Source of the DNA: Caballeronia ptereochthonis
Lineage (GTDB): Bacteria > Pseudomonadota > Gammaproteobacteria > Burkholderiales > Burkholderiaceae
NCBI RefSeq assembly: GCF_001545075.1
Contig: NZ_FCOB02000006.1
Location: forward strand, 62,001 to 126,000
Length of the DNA: 64,000 bases
Direction: 5' to 3'
Shown: one piece after another, positions 1 to 8,489 of the stretch
How positions within the stretch are numbered: position 1 is the first letter of the stretch
Layout: the number at the start of each line of letters is the position of its first letter
Made by a program: the position numbers and the translations under genes
The notes under the pieces: generated by a model
Database searches by the model: none
What the model was told of the DNA's origin: nothing
What the model saw: only the letters and a program-made list of their open reading frames with translations

Positions 1-491
1 CACTCGAGCCGGCCGGAGAAGAGCCGCGTGCCGCGCGCATCGCCCAGGCGCCGCTTGCCGACGGCGAGATCGAGCTCGCCCGCGTCGACCATCTGATAGA
101 GCCGCCCCGTCATGCCGATGGTGATTTCCAGCTCCACGTCCGGGTGCGTGTCGCGAAAGGCCGCGAGCACGCTCGGCAGCGGCCCGAGCGCGAGATCGTC
201 CGACGAGCCCAGCCGCACCCGCCCGCGCAGGCGCGGCGAACTGAACTGCGACTGCGCGTGCGCCATCGCCTCGAGAATCACGCGGGCGTGCACGAGCATC
301 GCCTCGCCGTCGGCGGTGAGCGCGAGCGAATGCGTGTCGCGCACGAACAGCCGCCGCCCGACGCTCTCCTCCAGGCGCCGGATATGCTCGGAGACGCTCG
401 ATTGCCTGAGCCCGAGTTGCCGCCCGGCGTCGGTGAAGCTGCGCGACGCGGCCACCGTCGCGAAGGTGTTCAGCCAGACTGGATTGAGCAT
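1..491 (-). CDS. LysR-family transcriptional regulator (3' end missing)
   Basis: About 163 N-terminal residues are present; the gene runs off the left edge. The frame opens MLNPVWLNTFATVAASRSFT and continues with the winged helix-turn-helix typical of LysR proteins (roughly residues 5-62, including QSSVSEHIRRLEE), then the first part of the effector-binding domain (RLGSSDDLALGPLPSV near residue 90). LysR proteins usually have about 300 residues, so about half is missing. It is transcribed away from the MFS efflux gene at 653, the usual LysR arrangement with its target, so control of that transporter is a reasonable inference. The effector is unknown. Confidence 0.88.
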   Translation of the reverse strand, partial: MLNPVWLNTFATVAASRSFTDAGRQLGLRQSSVSEHIRRLEESVGRRLFVRDTHSLALTADGEAMLVHARVILEAMAHAQSQFSSPRLRGRVRLGSSDDLALGPLPSVLAAFRDTHPDVELEITIGMTGRLYQMVDAGELDLAVGKRRLGDARGTRLFSGRLE

Positions 492-652
492 GCGCCATTG
501 TGATCGGCTAACGCGATGACAGTCAATGCGGCTAGCGGTCTTCCCGATGACGCGTCGAGTCACTATCATTTCACAATCGCGCGAGAAACCGGTTTCAAAC
601 CACTTTCCGCAGGCTTCCAATCACGCGCGTCCGCACGCACCCCACCCTTCAC
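492..652. promoter_or_regulatory. Divergent intergenic region between lysR and mdtD-like gene
   Basis: The 161 bases separate two divergently transcribed genes, so both promoters and any LysR operator (T-N11-A type) should lie here. The stretch around 535-600 is less GC-rich than its surroundings. I could not assign a -35/-10 pair with confidence. Confidence 0.45.
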
Positions 653-2044
653 ATGACCAGACAGTCTTCGCACACGGCACTTCTATGGATCGTCGCCGTG
701 GGCTTTTTCATGCAGGCGCTCGACACGACCATCGTGAACACGGCGCTGCCTTCGATCGCCCGCAGCCTCCACGCCGCGCCGCTCGCGCTGCAGTCGATCG
801 TCGTCGCCTACACGCTAACGATGGCGCTGCTCACGCCCGCCTCCGGCTGGCTCGCCGATCGCTTCGGCACGCGCTGCGTCTACGCCGTGTCGATTTCGCT
901 CTTCGTGATCGGTTCGCTCGCCTGCGCGAGCGCGCACACGCTCGATCAACTCGTGCTCGCGCGCGTGCTGCAGGGCGTCGGCGGCTCGATGCTGCTGCCG
1001 ATCGGGCGTCTCGCCGTGCTGCGCGCGGTCTCCGGCGAAGCCTATGTGTCCGCGCTCGCGATGATCTCCGTCGCCGGCCAGGTCGGCCCGATTCTCGGGC
1101 CGACGCTCGGCGGCTGGTTCGTCGAGTCTTTCTCGTGGCACTGGATCTTCCTCATCAACGTGCCGATCGGCGCGCTCAGCCTCTACGCCGTGCAACGCTA
1201 CCTGCCGAACGACACGATCCATGACGCCCCGCCCTTCGACTTCGTCGGCTGCGGTTTGCTGTCGATGTGCATGGTGTCGTTCTCGCTCGCGCTCGACTCG
1301 CCGGTCGAGACGCATCGCGGCGCGGTGTCCGCGGCGCTCTTCGCGCTCGCCGCGGCGTCCGCCTTCGCCTACATCCCCTACGCGCGTCACAAGCGCAATC
1401 CGCTCTTTCATCTCGCCCTGTTCAGCGAGCCGAATTTCAGCGTCGGGCTGATCGGAAATCTCCTCTGCCGTATCGGCTCGAGCGCGGTGCCCTTCCTGCT
1501 GCCGCTCCTGATGCAGCTCGAACTCGGCTACAGCCCGCTGCATTCCGGTTTGATGATGCTGCCCATCGCGATCGCCGGCACCATCAGCAAGCGCTGGATC
1601 GCGGGGCTCGTCAAGCGCCATGGCTACGACATGTTCCTGCTCGTGAACACGGCGCTCGTGGGCGCGTCGATCGTCGCGTTCGCGGCGTTCTCGCCGTCGC
1701 TGCCGCTCGTCGTCGAGATCGCGATTCTCGCCGTGTTCGGCACATGCAACTCGATGCAGTTCGCCGCGATGAACAGCGTCACGCTCAAAGGCCTGTCGAT
1801 CAAGGATGCGGGCAGCGGCAACAGCCTCTTCTCGATGGTGCAGATGCTCGCGATCGGGCTCGGCGTGTCGATCGGCGGCTCGCTCGTGCAGCTGTTCCAG
1901 GGGCCGTTCTCGACGTCGACCGGCTTCAAGCTGAGCTTCGTATGCATGGGCGTGGTGACGCTGCTGTCGGGCGTCGTGTTCCGCCGGCTCGATGCGGCGC
2001 CGCGCAGCCCCGCGCCCGCCGGCGCCGGTACACGCGGCGCGTAA
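653..2044 (+). CDS. mdtD: MFS multidrug efflux transporter, MdtD-like (DHA2 family)
   Basis: A 463-residue polytopic inner-membrane protein expected to export drugs or metabolites by proton antiport. It carries the DHA signature LDTTIVNTALP (residues 23-33), motif A GWLADRFGTR (65-74) and motif C around RVLQGVGGSMLLPIGR (104-119). From memory, the N-terminal half and the later GNSL segment follow E. coli MdtD closely, and the length matches (about 471 residues). Hydrophobic segments continue to near residue 445, as in DHA2 proteins with 14 helices. It diverges from a LysR regulator that may control it. The substrate cannot be read from sequence. The start has little visible Shine-Dalgarno, but the next in-frame starts would remove helix 1. 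Confidence 0.88.
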   Translation: MTRQSSHTALLWIVAVGFFMQALDTTIVNTALPSIARSLHAAPLALQSIVVAYTLTMALLTPASGWLADRFGTRCVYAVSISLFVIGSLACASAHTLDQLVLARVLQGVGGSMLLPIGRLAVLRAVSGEAYVSALAMISVAGQVGPILGPTLGGWFVESFSWHWIFLINVPIGALSLYAVQRYLPNDTIHDAPPFDFVGCGLLSMCMVSFSLALDSPVETHRGAVSAALFALAAASAFAYIPYARHKRNPLFHLALFSEPNFSVGLIGNLLCRIGSSAVPFLLPLLMQLELGYSPLHSGLMMLPIAIAGTISKRWIAGLVKRHGYDMFLLVNTALVGASIVAFAAFSPSLPLVVEIAILAVFGTCNSMQFAAMNSVTLKGLSIKDAGSGNSLFSMVQMLAIGLGVSIGGSLVQLFQGPFSTSTGFKLSFVCMGVVTLLSGVVFRRLDAAPRSPAPAGAGTRGA

Positions 2045-2102
2045 CGGCCAACAGGGCTATCCTGTCGATCCCATCGGGTCCTTTTTCTTCTGGAGCGCAA
2101 TC

Positions 2103-3098
2103 GTGCAATACGGCAAATTCGGCAACACCGGTCTCACTGTTTCGCGTCTCACTCTCGGCACGATGACCTTCGGCCTGCAGACCGACGAAGACGTGTCGCG
2201 CAGCATCATGGACCGCGCGGCGGATGCCGGCGTCAATTTCATCGATACCGCGAACGTGTACCCGCTCGGCAGCGGGCACGATCTCGCGGGCCGCACCGAG
2301 GAGATCGTCGGCCGCTGGCTCAAGGGCCGGCGCGACAGCTACATTCTCGCGACCAAGGCGGTGCACGAAATGGGGCCGCTCCCGTGGAACAAGGGCGCGT
2401 CGCGCAAGCACCTGCTCGATGCGATCGATGCGTCCCTCAAGCGCCTGAACACCGATTACGTCGACCTCTACCAGCTGCACAACGACGATCGCGACACGCC
2501 GCTCGACGAGACACTCGAAGCGCTCGACACCATCGTGCGTCAAGGCAAGGCGCGCTATATCGGCGTGTCGAACTTTCTGGCGTACCGGCTCGCGCGCGCG
2601 CTCGGCCGCGCGGACGTGCTGCGCACCGCGCGCTTCGTCTCCGTGCAGCCGCGCTACAACCTGCTGTTCCGCCAGATCGAGCGCGAATTGCTGCCGCTCG
2701 CCATCGAGGAAGGGCTCGCCGTCATTCCGTACAACCCGCTCGCGGGCGGCCTGCTGACCGGCAAGCACAGCTACGGCGCGGGGCCGAGCGAAGGCCGGTT
2801 CACCGGCGCGGTCGGCAAGGCGGGCGCGATGTACACACAGCGCTACTGGCACGAGCGCGAGTTCCACACCATCGAGCAGATCAACCGGATCGTCGCGCCG
2901 ACCGGGCGCTCGCTCGCGAGCACGGCGCTCGCGTGGGTGCTGGCGAATCCGGCGGTGAGCTCGGCGATCATTGGCGCGAGCCGGCCCGATCAGCTGAATG
3001 AGACGCTCGCGGCGGTCGATCAGCCGATCGACCCGGAGATCAAGGCGAAGCTCGACGAGGCGACGCTCGAGTATCGCTTCGGCGACGCGCTGCGCTGA
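2103..3098 (+). CDS. Aldo/keto reductase
   Basis: A 331-residue NADPH-dependent aldo/keto reductase. Starting at GTG 2103, which has GGAG at 2092-2095 seven bases upstream, gives VQYGKFGNTGLTVSRLTLGT, the normal N-terminus of the YajO/Tas-like group. The frame stays open upstream into the end of the MFS gene, but those residues look non-coding. The catalytic tetrad is visible as D48 (FIDTAN), Y53, K85 (ATKAVH) and H126 (YQLHNDD). The cofactor-binding segment around SAIIGASRPDQL near residue 300 is present. It lies 58 bases after the transporter and may be co-transcribed. The physiological aldehyde or ketone substrate is unknown. Confidence 0.9.
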   Translation: MQYGKFGNTGLTVSRLTLGTMTFGLQTDEDVSRSIMDRAADAGVNFIDTANVYPLGSGHDLAGRTEEIVGRWLKGRRDSYILATKAVHEMGPLPWNKGASRKHLLDAIDASLKRLNTDYVDLYQLHNDDRDTPLDETLEALDTIVRQGKARYIGVSNFLAYRLARALGRADVLRTARFVSVQPRYNLLFRQIERELLPLAIEEGLAVIPYNPLAGGLLTGKHSYGAGPSEGRFTGAVGKAGAMYTQRYWHEREFHTIEQINRIVAPTGRSLASTALAWVLANPAVSSAIIGASRPDQLNETLAAVDQPIDPEIKAKLDEATLEYRFGDALR

Positions 3099-3127
3099 GC
3101 GAGCGTTCTGCGACGCGCCGGCCGCGT

Positions 3128-4003
3128 TTACATGCGGGCCGCGCGCGCCCGATAGAACCCTTCGAGCGAATACAGCGCGAGCGCGGTCCAGATCGCGCCA
3201 TAGCCGATCAACTGGTCGTGGCCGAAGAACTCCTGGTAGATCACGACGCCGATCAGCAATTGCAGCGACGGCGTGATGTACTGGATGAGGCCGAGCATCG
3301 ACAGCGGGATGCGCCGCGCGCCCGCCGCGAAGAGCAGGAGCGGCACGGCGGTCACGGGCCCGGCCGCCGCGAGCAGCAATTTCACGCCGAGCGAGGCGTG
3401 CGCGAAGCCGCTGCCGCCGTGCGAGCTCAGAAAAAACAGATAGAGCAGCGCGATCGGACACAGCAGCATGGTTTCGAGCGTGAGCCCTTCGAGCGCGCCG
3501 AGCGACGCGGTCTTGCGCAGGAGGCCATAGCCGCCGAAAGTCAGCGCGAGCGCGAGGCTGATCCACGGCGGCGCGCCGTTCACCCACGTCAGCCACAGGA
3601 CGCCCAGCGCGGCGATCGTCACCGCGATCCATTGCACGGGCCGCAGCCGCTCGTGCAGGAACGCCATGCCGAACAGCACGTTGACGAGCGGGTTGATGAA
3701 GTAGCCGAGACTCGCCTCGACGATGCGCCCGTCGTTTACCGCCCAGATATAGATTCCCCAGTTGGCCGAGAGCAGCACGGCGCTGGCCGCGAAGCGCGCG
3801 AGCAGGCGCCGGTCGCGCAGCACGGGTCCGAGCCACTGCCACTGGCGGCGCGCCGTCATCACGATCAGCAGGAAGACCATCGACCACGCCATGCGGTGCG
3901 CGAGCATCTCGACCGCGCCGATCGAGTGCAAGGCCTTGAAGTAAATCGGAAAAAGGCCCCAGATGGCAAAGGCCGCGAATGCGTAGACGACGCCTGGATT
4001 CAT
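3128..4003 (-). CDS. rarD: RarD-type permease (EamA/DMT superfamily)
   Basis: A 291-residue integral membrane protein with about ten hydrophobic helices in two EamA-like repeats. The N-terminus MNPGVVYAFAAFAIWGLFPI and the segments SANWGIYIWAVNDG and SLGYFINPLVNVL are characteristic of RarD. The start at 4003 was preferred over an in-frame ATG 49 codons upstream because the extension is arginine- and proline-rich, non-hydrophobic and absent from the family. RarD proteins are often annotated for chloramphenicol sensitivity, but the transported substrate is not established. It converges with the aldo/keto reductase and diverges from the AI-2E-type permease across 286 bases. Confidence 0.9.
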   Translation of the reverse strand: MNPGVVYAFAAFAIWGLFPIYFKALHSIGAVEMLAHRMAWSMVFLLIVMTARRQWQWLGPVLRDRRLLARFAASAVLLSANWGIYIWAVNDGRIVEASLGYFINPLVNVLFGMAFLHERLRPVQWIAVTIAALGVLWLTWVNGAPPWISLALALTFGGYGLLRKTASLGALEGLTLETMLLCPIALLYLFFLSSHGGSGFAHASLGVKLLLAAAGPVTAVPLLLFAAGARRIPLSMLGLIQYITPSLQLLIGVVIYQEFFGHDQLIGYGAIWTALALYSLEGFYRARAARM

Positions 4004-4289
4004 TGTTCGATGCGTTGGGCGGGAATGCCGCGCACGAACGAACGGTTCGTTCGACGCAGGCCGCTTGCCGTTCGGCCGGAAAGCGTTCCGCAAGGAATGG
4101 AAGCCGGATTTTAGTCGACGCGCGGGGTTGGGCTCCAGCGGCGATCGCATCCTTTTGCGAACTGTTTCACGAACCCTTGGGGCAATTCGCGCTCGAACCC
4201 TGTGCGCGCAAGCCTTCTGAAGGGCCGTGATAGCATGGCCCGGCCTTGCCGATTGCCTTCAGCGATCCCGCCCGCCCTATCGTCCGCCA

Positions 4290-5345
4290 ATGAATAACCA
4301 CACCCTTCAACAGAATTTCTTTCATATCCTGCTGTTCGTCGTGACGCTCGCCCTCGCGTGGGTGCTGCTGCCGTTCTTCGGCGCGATCTTCTGGGGCGCG
4401 ATTCTGGCCATCCTGTTCCAGCCGATGCAGCGCTATCTCGCGGCGCGCTTCGGCAAGCGCCGCAATCTCGCCGCGCTGGCCACGCTGGCGGCGGCGATTC
4501 TCATCGTCATCATTCCGCTCGCCGTCGTCGCCGTGACGCTCGTGCAGGAAATCGCCCTCGTCTATGCGCGGATCAAAAGCGGCGAGCTGAATTTCGGACT
4601 CTACTTCCAGCACGTGCTGCACGCGCTGCCGGTCTCGGCGCAACAACTGCTCGGGCGTTACGGGCTCGACGACATCGCGGGCGTGCAGCGCCGACTGATG
4701 GAAGGCGCCGCGCAGATCAGCCAGTTCGCGGCGACGCAGGCGCTGTCGATCGGGCAGAACACGTTTCAGTTCGTCGTGAGCTTCGGCGTGATGCTGTATC
4801 TCGTGTTCTTTCTGCTGCGCGACGGCGGCGAGATCGGCCGGCGCATCCGCCGCGCGATTCCGCTCGATCCCGAACCCAAGCAGCACCTGATCGCGAAGTT
4901 CACCACGGTGGTGCGCGCGACGGTCAAGGGGAATATCGCGGTCGCGGCGGTCCAGGGATTCCTCGGCGGGATGATCTTCTGGATTCTCGGCATCAACGGT
5001 TCGCTGCTCTGGGGCGTGCTGATGGCGTTTCTGTCCCTTTTGCCCGCGGTCGGTGCGGCAATCGTCTGGGCGCCCGCCGCGATCTACTTCTTCATGACGG
5101 GCCAGATTTTCAAGGGGCTGATTCTCGTCGTGTTCTGCGTTGTCGTGATCGGGCTCGTGGATAACGTGCTGCGCCCGATTCTCGTCGGCAAGGACACGAA
5201 GATGCCCGACTGGGTCGTGCTCATTTCGACGCTCGGCGGCATGGCCCTGTTCGGCATCAACGGCTTCGTGATCGGGCCCCTCGTCGCGGCGCTTTTCATG
5301 GCCAGCTGGGATCTGTTTTCGCAGGATGAGGCAGGCAACCAATAG
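4290..5345 (+). CDS. AI-2E family transporter (PerM/YdiK-like permease)
   Basis: A 351-residue membrane protein of the AI-2 exporter (formerly UPF0118) family. The architecture is typical: two to three N-terminal helices (about residues 10-80), a soluble middle segment (90-190), then further helices including GGMIFWILGINGSLLWGVL and a conserved VDNVLRPILVG near residue 300. Start 4290 (MNNHTLQQNFFHILLFVV) is chosen over an ATG 21 codons upstream because family members begin close to the first helix. Members have been linked to AI-2 or sodium/proton export; the role here is unproven. It ends just before a strong terminator shared with the convergent spoVR gene. Confidence 0.88.
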   Translation: MNNHTLQQNFFHILLFVVTLALAWVLLPFFGAIFWGAILAILFQPMQRYLAARFGKRRNLAALATLAAAILIVIIPLAVVAVTLVQEIALVYARIKSGELNFGLYFQHVLHALPVSAQQLLGRYGLDDIAGVQRRLMEGAAQISQFAATQALSIGQNTFQFVVSFGVMLYLVFFLLRDGGEIGRRIRRAIPLDPEPKQHLIAKFTTVVRATVKGNIAVAAVQGFLGGMIFWILGINGSLLWGVLMAFLSLLPAVGAAIVWAPAAIYFFMTGQIFKGLILVVFCVVVIGLVDNVLRPILVGKDTKMPDWVVLISTLGGMALFGINGFVIGPLVAALFMASWDLFSQDEAGNQ

Positions 5346-5350
5346 ACAAA

Positions 5351-5381
5351 AAAACCGGCTCTGGATCCCAGAGCCGGTTTT
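5351..5381. terminator. Bidirectional intrinsic terminator
   Basis: A perfect 14-bp stem (5351-5364 with 5368-5381) closes a three-base loop. An A-run precedes it and T-rich sequence follows, so it can terminate in both directions. It sits between the convergent AI-2E-type permease and spoVR genes. Confidence 0.9.
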
Positions 5382-5411
5382 GATTTTGAAAGCCTGACGT
5401 TCAGCGCGAAT

Positions 5412-6935
5412 TCAGCGCGAATTCGGCGCCACGTAACGGCACTCGAACCGCTTCCTGACCGTCCCGTTCTCGTCGACGCTTTCCAGATAGACGTCGAACT
5501 GCCACAAGCGCGCCATGTGCTTGAGCACCTCGTCGCTATCGTTCGACAGATGCCGGTTGTCGGTCATGAAGTGACGCAGCGTCAGGCTGCGGTCGCCGCG
5601 CGTGTTGACCGCATACACCTGAATGTTCGGCTCGCGATGATGAATGTCGTATTGCCGCGACAATGCCTGGCGCACATAGCGATAGCCGCTGTCGTCGTGA
5701 ATGGCCGACACTTCGAGCGCATCGCGCATGTCGTCGTCGAGAATCGAGAAGAGACGCATCTCGCGGATCAGGTGCGGCGACAGATACTGCGCGATGAAGC
5801 TTTCGTCCTTGAAGTTGCGCATCGCGTAGTGCAAGGACTCGAGCCAGTCGCTGCCCGCGAGTTCCGGGAACCACTCGCGGTCCTCGTCCGTCGGGTTTTC
5901 GCAGATGCGGCGGATGTCGCTCATCATCGAAAAGCCGAGCGCGTACGGGTTGATGCCGCTGTAATACGGCTTCGTCACCGGCGGCTGATACACCACGTTC
6001 GAATGCGAGTGCAGGAACTCCATCATGAAGCCGTCTTCGAGGCGGCCTTCGTTGTAGAGCGTGTTGAGCAGGGTGTAGTGCCAGAACGTCGCCCAGCCTT
6101 CGTTCATGACCTGCGTCTGGCGCTGCGGATAGAAGTACTGGCCGATCTTGCGCACGATGCGGATGACTTCCCGCTCCCACGGCTCCAGCAGCGGCGCGTT
6201 CTTCTCCGCGAAATACAGCAGGTTCTCCTGTGGCTCCGGCGGATAGCGGCTCTCCGTTTCTTCCTGAGACGTCTCCTTGCCCTTCGGCAGCGTGCGCCAG
6301 AGCTCGTTGACCTGCGACTGCAGATACGCCTCGCGCTCGCGGCGCATCGCCGCTTCCTTCGCGAGCGACAGCTTCTGCGGACGCTTGTAGCGGTCCACAC
6401 CGTAGTTCATCAGCGCGTGGCACGAATCGAGCAGTTCCTCGACGCGATCGAGGCCGTAGCGCTCCTCGCACTCCGCGATGTAATTCTTCGCGTACACGAG
6501 GTAATCGATGATCGCGTGCGCGTCCGTCCAGAGACGGAAGAGATAATTGCCCTTGAAGAAAGAGTTGTGCCCGTACGCCGCGTGAGCGATGACGAGCGCC
6601 TGCATCGTCATGGTGTTTTCTTCCATGAGATACGCGATGCAGGGATTCGAATTGATGACGATCTCGTACGCGAGGCCCATCTGCCCGCGCCGATAGCTCT
6701 TTTCCGTCGAGAGAAAGTGCTTGCCGAACGACCAGTGCCGATAGTTCACCGGCATGCCGACGGACGCGTAGGCGTCCATCATCTGCTCGGCGCTGATGAT
6801 CTCGAGCTGGATCGGATAGACGTCGAGCCCGTAGCGGTTCGCGACGCGCGAGATCTCGGCGTCGTACTCCTCGATCAGCTCGACAGTCCAGTCCGACGGG
6901 CACGGCAACGGCCGCCGCTTTTCTGCAACATTCAT
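5412..6935 (-). CDS. SpoVR/YcgB family protein
   Basis: A 507-residue cytoplasmic protein of the SpoVR family, whose founding member acts in Bacillus spore cortex formation. In proteobacteria the family accompanies PrkA and YeaH and its biochemical role is unknown. Recognisable segments are DWTVELIEEYDAEISRVANR near the N-terminus, EGWATFWHYTLLNTLYNEG and the NPYALGFSMMSDIRRICE region. Start 6935 has an excellent AAGGAAGG Shine-Dalgarno and gives MNVAEKRRPLPCPSDW. An alternative ATG at 7076 overlaps the yeaH stop as ATGA and would add 47 residues with no evident similarity. It is the last gene of the prkA-yeaH-spoVR operon. Confidence 0.92.
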   Translation of the reverse strand: MNVAEKRRPLPCPSDWTVELIEEYDAEISRVANRYGLDVYPIQLEIISAEQMMDAYASVGMPVNYRHWSFGKHFLSTEKSYRRGQMGLAYEIVINSNPCIAYLMEENTMTMQALVIAHAAYGHNSFFKGNYLFRLWTDAHAIIDYLVYAKNYIAECEERYGLDRVEELLDSCHALMNYGVDRYKRPQKLSLAKEAAMRREREAYLQSQVNELWRTLPKGKETSQEETESRYPPEPQENLLYFAEKNAPLLEPWEREVIRIVRKIGQYFYPQRQTQVMNEGWATFWHYTLLNTLYNEGRLEDGFMMEFLHSHSNVVYQPPVTKPYYSGINPYALGFSMMSDIRRICENPTDEDREWFPELAGSDWLESLHYAMRNFKDESFIAQYLSPHLIREMRLFSILDDDMRDALEVSAIHDDSGYRYVRQALSRQYDIHHREPNIQVYAVNTRGDRSLTLRHFMTDNRHLSNDSDEVLKHMARLWQFDVYLESVDENGTVRKRFECRYVAPNSR

Positions 6936-7072
6936 TCTGCCTTCCTTGTGCGCCTCGTCTGCCTCGGCGGACGCATTGCGTTGCCCGGTCTCGGGCCCCA
7001 GTCTGGAAGTAACACGATCGTCCGTGCCTTCCAGCTGATACCCGCGCGTCTCGTTGTGCAAATGCCTCGCCG

Positions 7073-8338
7073 TCATGCGGCCGCCTGTTGCTTTTCGAAC
7101 AGTTCACGGAACACCGGATAGATGTCCGCGGCCGAATCGACTTTCTTCATGGCCAGCTCGGGCGCGCCCATGGCAAGCTGAGCATACTCCAACCAGAGAT
7201 TCTGCTCTTCCGGTGCAACTTGAATATAGGCAAAATACCGGACCCTCGGCAGGATGTCTTCCGCCAGAAGCTTGCGGCATTTCGGGGAATCGTCCGTCCA
7301 GTTGTCGCCGTCCGAGGCCTGGGCCCCGTAAATGTTCCATTCGGTCGGCGAATAGCGCTCGTCCATGATCTTTTTCATGAGCTCGAGCGCGCTCGACACC
7401 ACCGTGCCCCCGCTTTCGGTCGAATGGAAGAAGGTGTCCTCGTCCACTTCCTCGGCGCGCGTATGGTGCCGGATGAACACGACCTCGATCTTCTCGTAGT
7501 TCCGCTGCAGGAACAGATACAGCAGGATGAAAAAGCGCTTGGACAGGTCCTTGCGCTGCTCGTCCATCGAGCCGGAGACGTCCATCAGGCAGAACATCAC
7601 CGCCTTGCTCGACGGTGTCGGCTGTTTCACGCGGTTGATGTAGCGCAGGTCGAACGGATCGATGAACGGAATGCGCGTGATCCGGCCCTGCATGATGACG
7701 ATATCCGCTTCCAGCCGCGCGATTTCTTCGGGATCGCCGTTGTCTTCCTTCAGCTGTTCGAGCTGGCGCTCCATTTCGCGCAGCTGCGTCGCGAGCGGCC
7801 AGCCGAGCGCGATGCGTCGCCCGAGCGCGGAGCGCAATGATCTCACCACGTCGATGTTGTTCGGCGTGCCCTCCGCCGCCCAGCCCGCGCGCACGTTCTT
7901 CCAGGTCGGCACGGCGAGCAGCTGGGTCTTGACGAGGCGCGGCAGTTCGAGATCGTCGAAGAAATACTGCATGAATTCTTCGCGTGACAGCTCGAAGACG
8001 AAATCGTCCTGCCCTTCGCCCTCGTTGCTGGCGCTCTTGCCGCCGCCGCCCGCGCCGCCCGGCGGGCGCGGGATCTTGTCGCCGCGAATGTAATCGGCGT
8101 TGCCCGGATGGACGAACTCGCGCTTCCCGCCCGGTCCGTGACGGAACGACGGCTCGGAGATGTCCTTCTTGGGAATGGTGATGCTCTGGGTGCTTTGAAT
8201 GTCCTTGATGCTGCGATCGCGCACCGCGTCGGAAACCGCGCGGCGTATGTAACTCTTGACGCGTCGCAGAAAGCGCTCGCGATTGGCGATGCTCTTGTTC
8301 TTACCGGCTAACCTGCGGTCGATGATTTGGTGCAGCAC
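7073..8338 (-). CDS. yeaH: YeaH/YhbH family protein (DUF444, VWA-like)
   Basis: A 421-residue protein of the DUF444 family. The N-terminus MLHQIIDRRLAGKNKSIANR is nearly diagnostic. A glycine-rich segment (about residues 92-101) is followed by a von Willebrand A-like domain with a MIDAS-type DVSGSMDE at 253-260. The partner kinase PrkA/YeaG is encoded directly upstream, and in enterobacteria yeaG-yeaH are co-expressed during nitrogen starvation and stationary phase. By inference YeaH is a phosphorylation target or effector of that kinase. The gap after prkA is 151 bases, and the stop codon overlaps a possible ATG of the spoVR gene. Confidence 0.94.
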   Translation of the reverse strand: MLHQIIDRRLAGKNKSIANRERFLRRVKSYIRRAVSDAVRDRSIKDIQSTQSITIPKKDISEPSFRHGPGGKREFVHPGNADYIRGDKIPRPPGGAGGGGKSASNEGEGQDDFVFELSREEFMQYFFDDLELPRLVKTQLLAVPTWKNVRAGWAAEGTPNNIDVVRSLRSALGRRIALGWPLATQLREMERQLEQLKEDNGDPEEIARLEADIVIMQGRITRIPFIDPFDLRYINRVKQPTPSSKAVMFCLMDVSGSMDEQRKDLSKRFFILLYLFLQRNYEKIEVVFIRHHTRAEEVDEDTFFHSTESGGTVVSSALELMKKIMDERYSPTEWNIYGAQASDGDNWTDDSPKCRKLLAEDILPRVRYFAYIQVAPEEQNLWLEYAQLAMGAPELAMKKVDSAADIYPVFRELFEKQQAAA

Positions 8339-8489
8339 ATTCAGTCTCCCGCGTTATTGGCGAGGATGCGAGGCGCTGCGCGAGCCTTCGGCGTACATGC
8401 AGCGTCACGGCTCCCCGCAAAGTGCCCACTTTGCCGCCCATGCGCAATCCTCAGGCCTGGGCGGCATCGTGGCATTTCATTAACTCACA

